Assembly (NCBI GenBank): GCA_948144175.1 | Contig: CANXME010002131.1 | Location: forward strand, 372,001 to 436,000 | From: Closterium sp. NIES-65 | Lineage: Eukaryota; Streptophyta; Zygnematophyceae; Desmidiales; Closteriaceae | Direction: 5' to 3' | Length of the DNA stretch: 64,000 nucleotides | Part shown: positions 63,019-64,000 of the stretch, piece by piece | How the letters are laid out: every line of letters starts with the position of its first letter | Numbering within the stretch: position 1 is the first letter of the stretch | Notes under the pieces: generated by a model | Database searches by the model: none | Told to the model about the DNA's origin: nothing | What the model saw: only the letters and a program-made list of their open reading frames with translations | Translations under genes and position numbers: made by a program

Positions 63019-63986
63019 TGCGTAGATAACTATATCAACGGGAGCTAGACTACGAGCTAGGCACCGGGTAGGGGGGATTCTTGTGTTCGTTTGTTCCTTA
63101 GTCGTTTCCTTGTGTTCACACTACTTGCAAGTTCACGGGGGGAATTGGCAAGAGTTTCACTACGGAAAGTTCACAACAATGATTCAGAATTATAGCAACA
63201 ACATTGGCATACAAGACTACATCATGGTCGACTTCCAGCGCAGCACGGTCGACCACGTGCCAACACGACTTGGTCGGCCGCACTCCAGCAGAGCAAAGTC
63301 GCAGCTTGCCAAGGTTGCAAGTCCACGGTGTGCCAACGCTGCAGCAAGCCGGCTGCACAGCGTTGCACCCGTAGGACAACGAAGCATCTGCTTCGCATGT
63401 GCGTGCAGCTGGTTGGTGCGCCATTCCTCATCACGAGCACAACCGAGACGCCTAGCAGACTCCACGCCAGCGATTGCGCCCACCAGCCACGTCGACCTCG
63501 GGATAACCACCACCGAGGTCGCCCTCAGCAGAAACCACCTGGGCGACCATCGCGTGCCTCCGCAGAACCCCATCGCCCGGGGTAAACCTGGTCGAACAGG
63601 GCAAACCTCCTCGTCGACCAGCTCCTCCTTGTACCCGTCAACCACCCAGGTCGACGACCACCCTTGGTCGACCACAACAGGTCGAACCGTGGCACCTGGT
63701 CGACCAGCTCCAGGTCGACCAGCACACCCGCCGGCCAAACTACTTACGTCGGCATCCCCAGCTCGGCGTCGCCAAGTCGAAGCCCTCCGATGTCGACCTT
63801 GCCAGGTCAACCACCCGAAGTCGGCGCCCTCCCAAGTCGGTGCCCTTGCAGTGGCCCCCGTTCAGGTCGACCAGTCCCATCGACCAGCTCGCTCACTGCT
63901 GCAGGTCGGCTGCACCTCCCGCACACCCAAACACGAGGTCGGCTCTACCCAAGCAAGGACAGGGCCAACAACAACTCCCGTTGACA
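63019..63986 (-). mobile_element. Solo LTR of copia family B
   Basis: 968 bp. Plus sense TGCGTAGATAAC ... CCCGTTGACA, inverted relative to the B LTR at 23897. It is flanked by TCGAC on both sides (63014-63018, 63987-63991), interrupting the copia linker between KQLVD and DDED. Confidence 0.9.
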
Positions 63987-64000
63987 TCGACGACGAGGAC

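Overview
The window is nuclear DNA of a eukaryote, probably a green-lineage (streptophyte or charophyte-type) alga. The evidence is spliced host exons with GT/AG borders, a PASTICCINO2-type 3-hydroxyacyl-CoA dehydratase whose exon sequence resembles the plant protein, dense GC-rich minisatellites, and nested Ty1/copia, Ty3/gypsy, pogo-like and MITE insertions with clear target-site duplications (TSDs). The taxon is an inference. I saw no bacterial operons, tRNA, rRNA or CRISPR.

Layout. 1-1452: 3' end of the dehydratase gene (+). 2484-8290: minus-strand host exons plus five tandem arrays; I read several of these exons as a TBC-domain RabGAP gene. 8473-9615: a 14-bp array, invaded at 9620-17588 by a Ty3/gypsy element carrying a DNA cytosine-5 methyltransferase domain between protease and reverse transcriptase. 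17850-54455: a nest of copia elements inside host introns. These are B (LTR about 1006 bp), A (LTR 1071 bp, inserted antisense in B), E (LTR 798 bp, inserted in B gag, its 5' LTR split by a 3.07-kb pogo-like transposon), an intact copia element at 26904-33186 with identical LTRs, a non-autonomous derivative of that family at 51067-52774, and two solo LTRs. 53863-62090: host minus-strand exons, minisatellites and a pogo-like MITE. 62091-64000: a B/A-family pol fragment interrupted by a solo B LTR.

The halves of A, of B and of the TBC gene are separated and in opposite orientations. All three become contiguous if about 18350-34637 is flipped back, and an inverted 11-12 bp microhomology lies at both breakpoints. 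So most of the window seems to be one minus-strand host gene, swollen by nested elements and broken by a roughly 16-kb inversion.

Most elements are decayed (stops, frameshifts, a lost integrase glutamate). Only the copia at 26904-33186 looks recent and coding-competent. The methyltransferase domain keeps most of its C5-MTase motifs although its host element is broken in gag and pol. Residue-level domain calls are by eye; no database search was possible.
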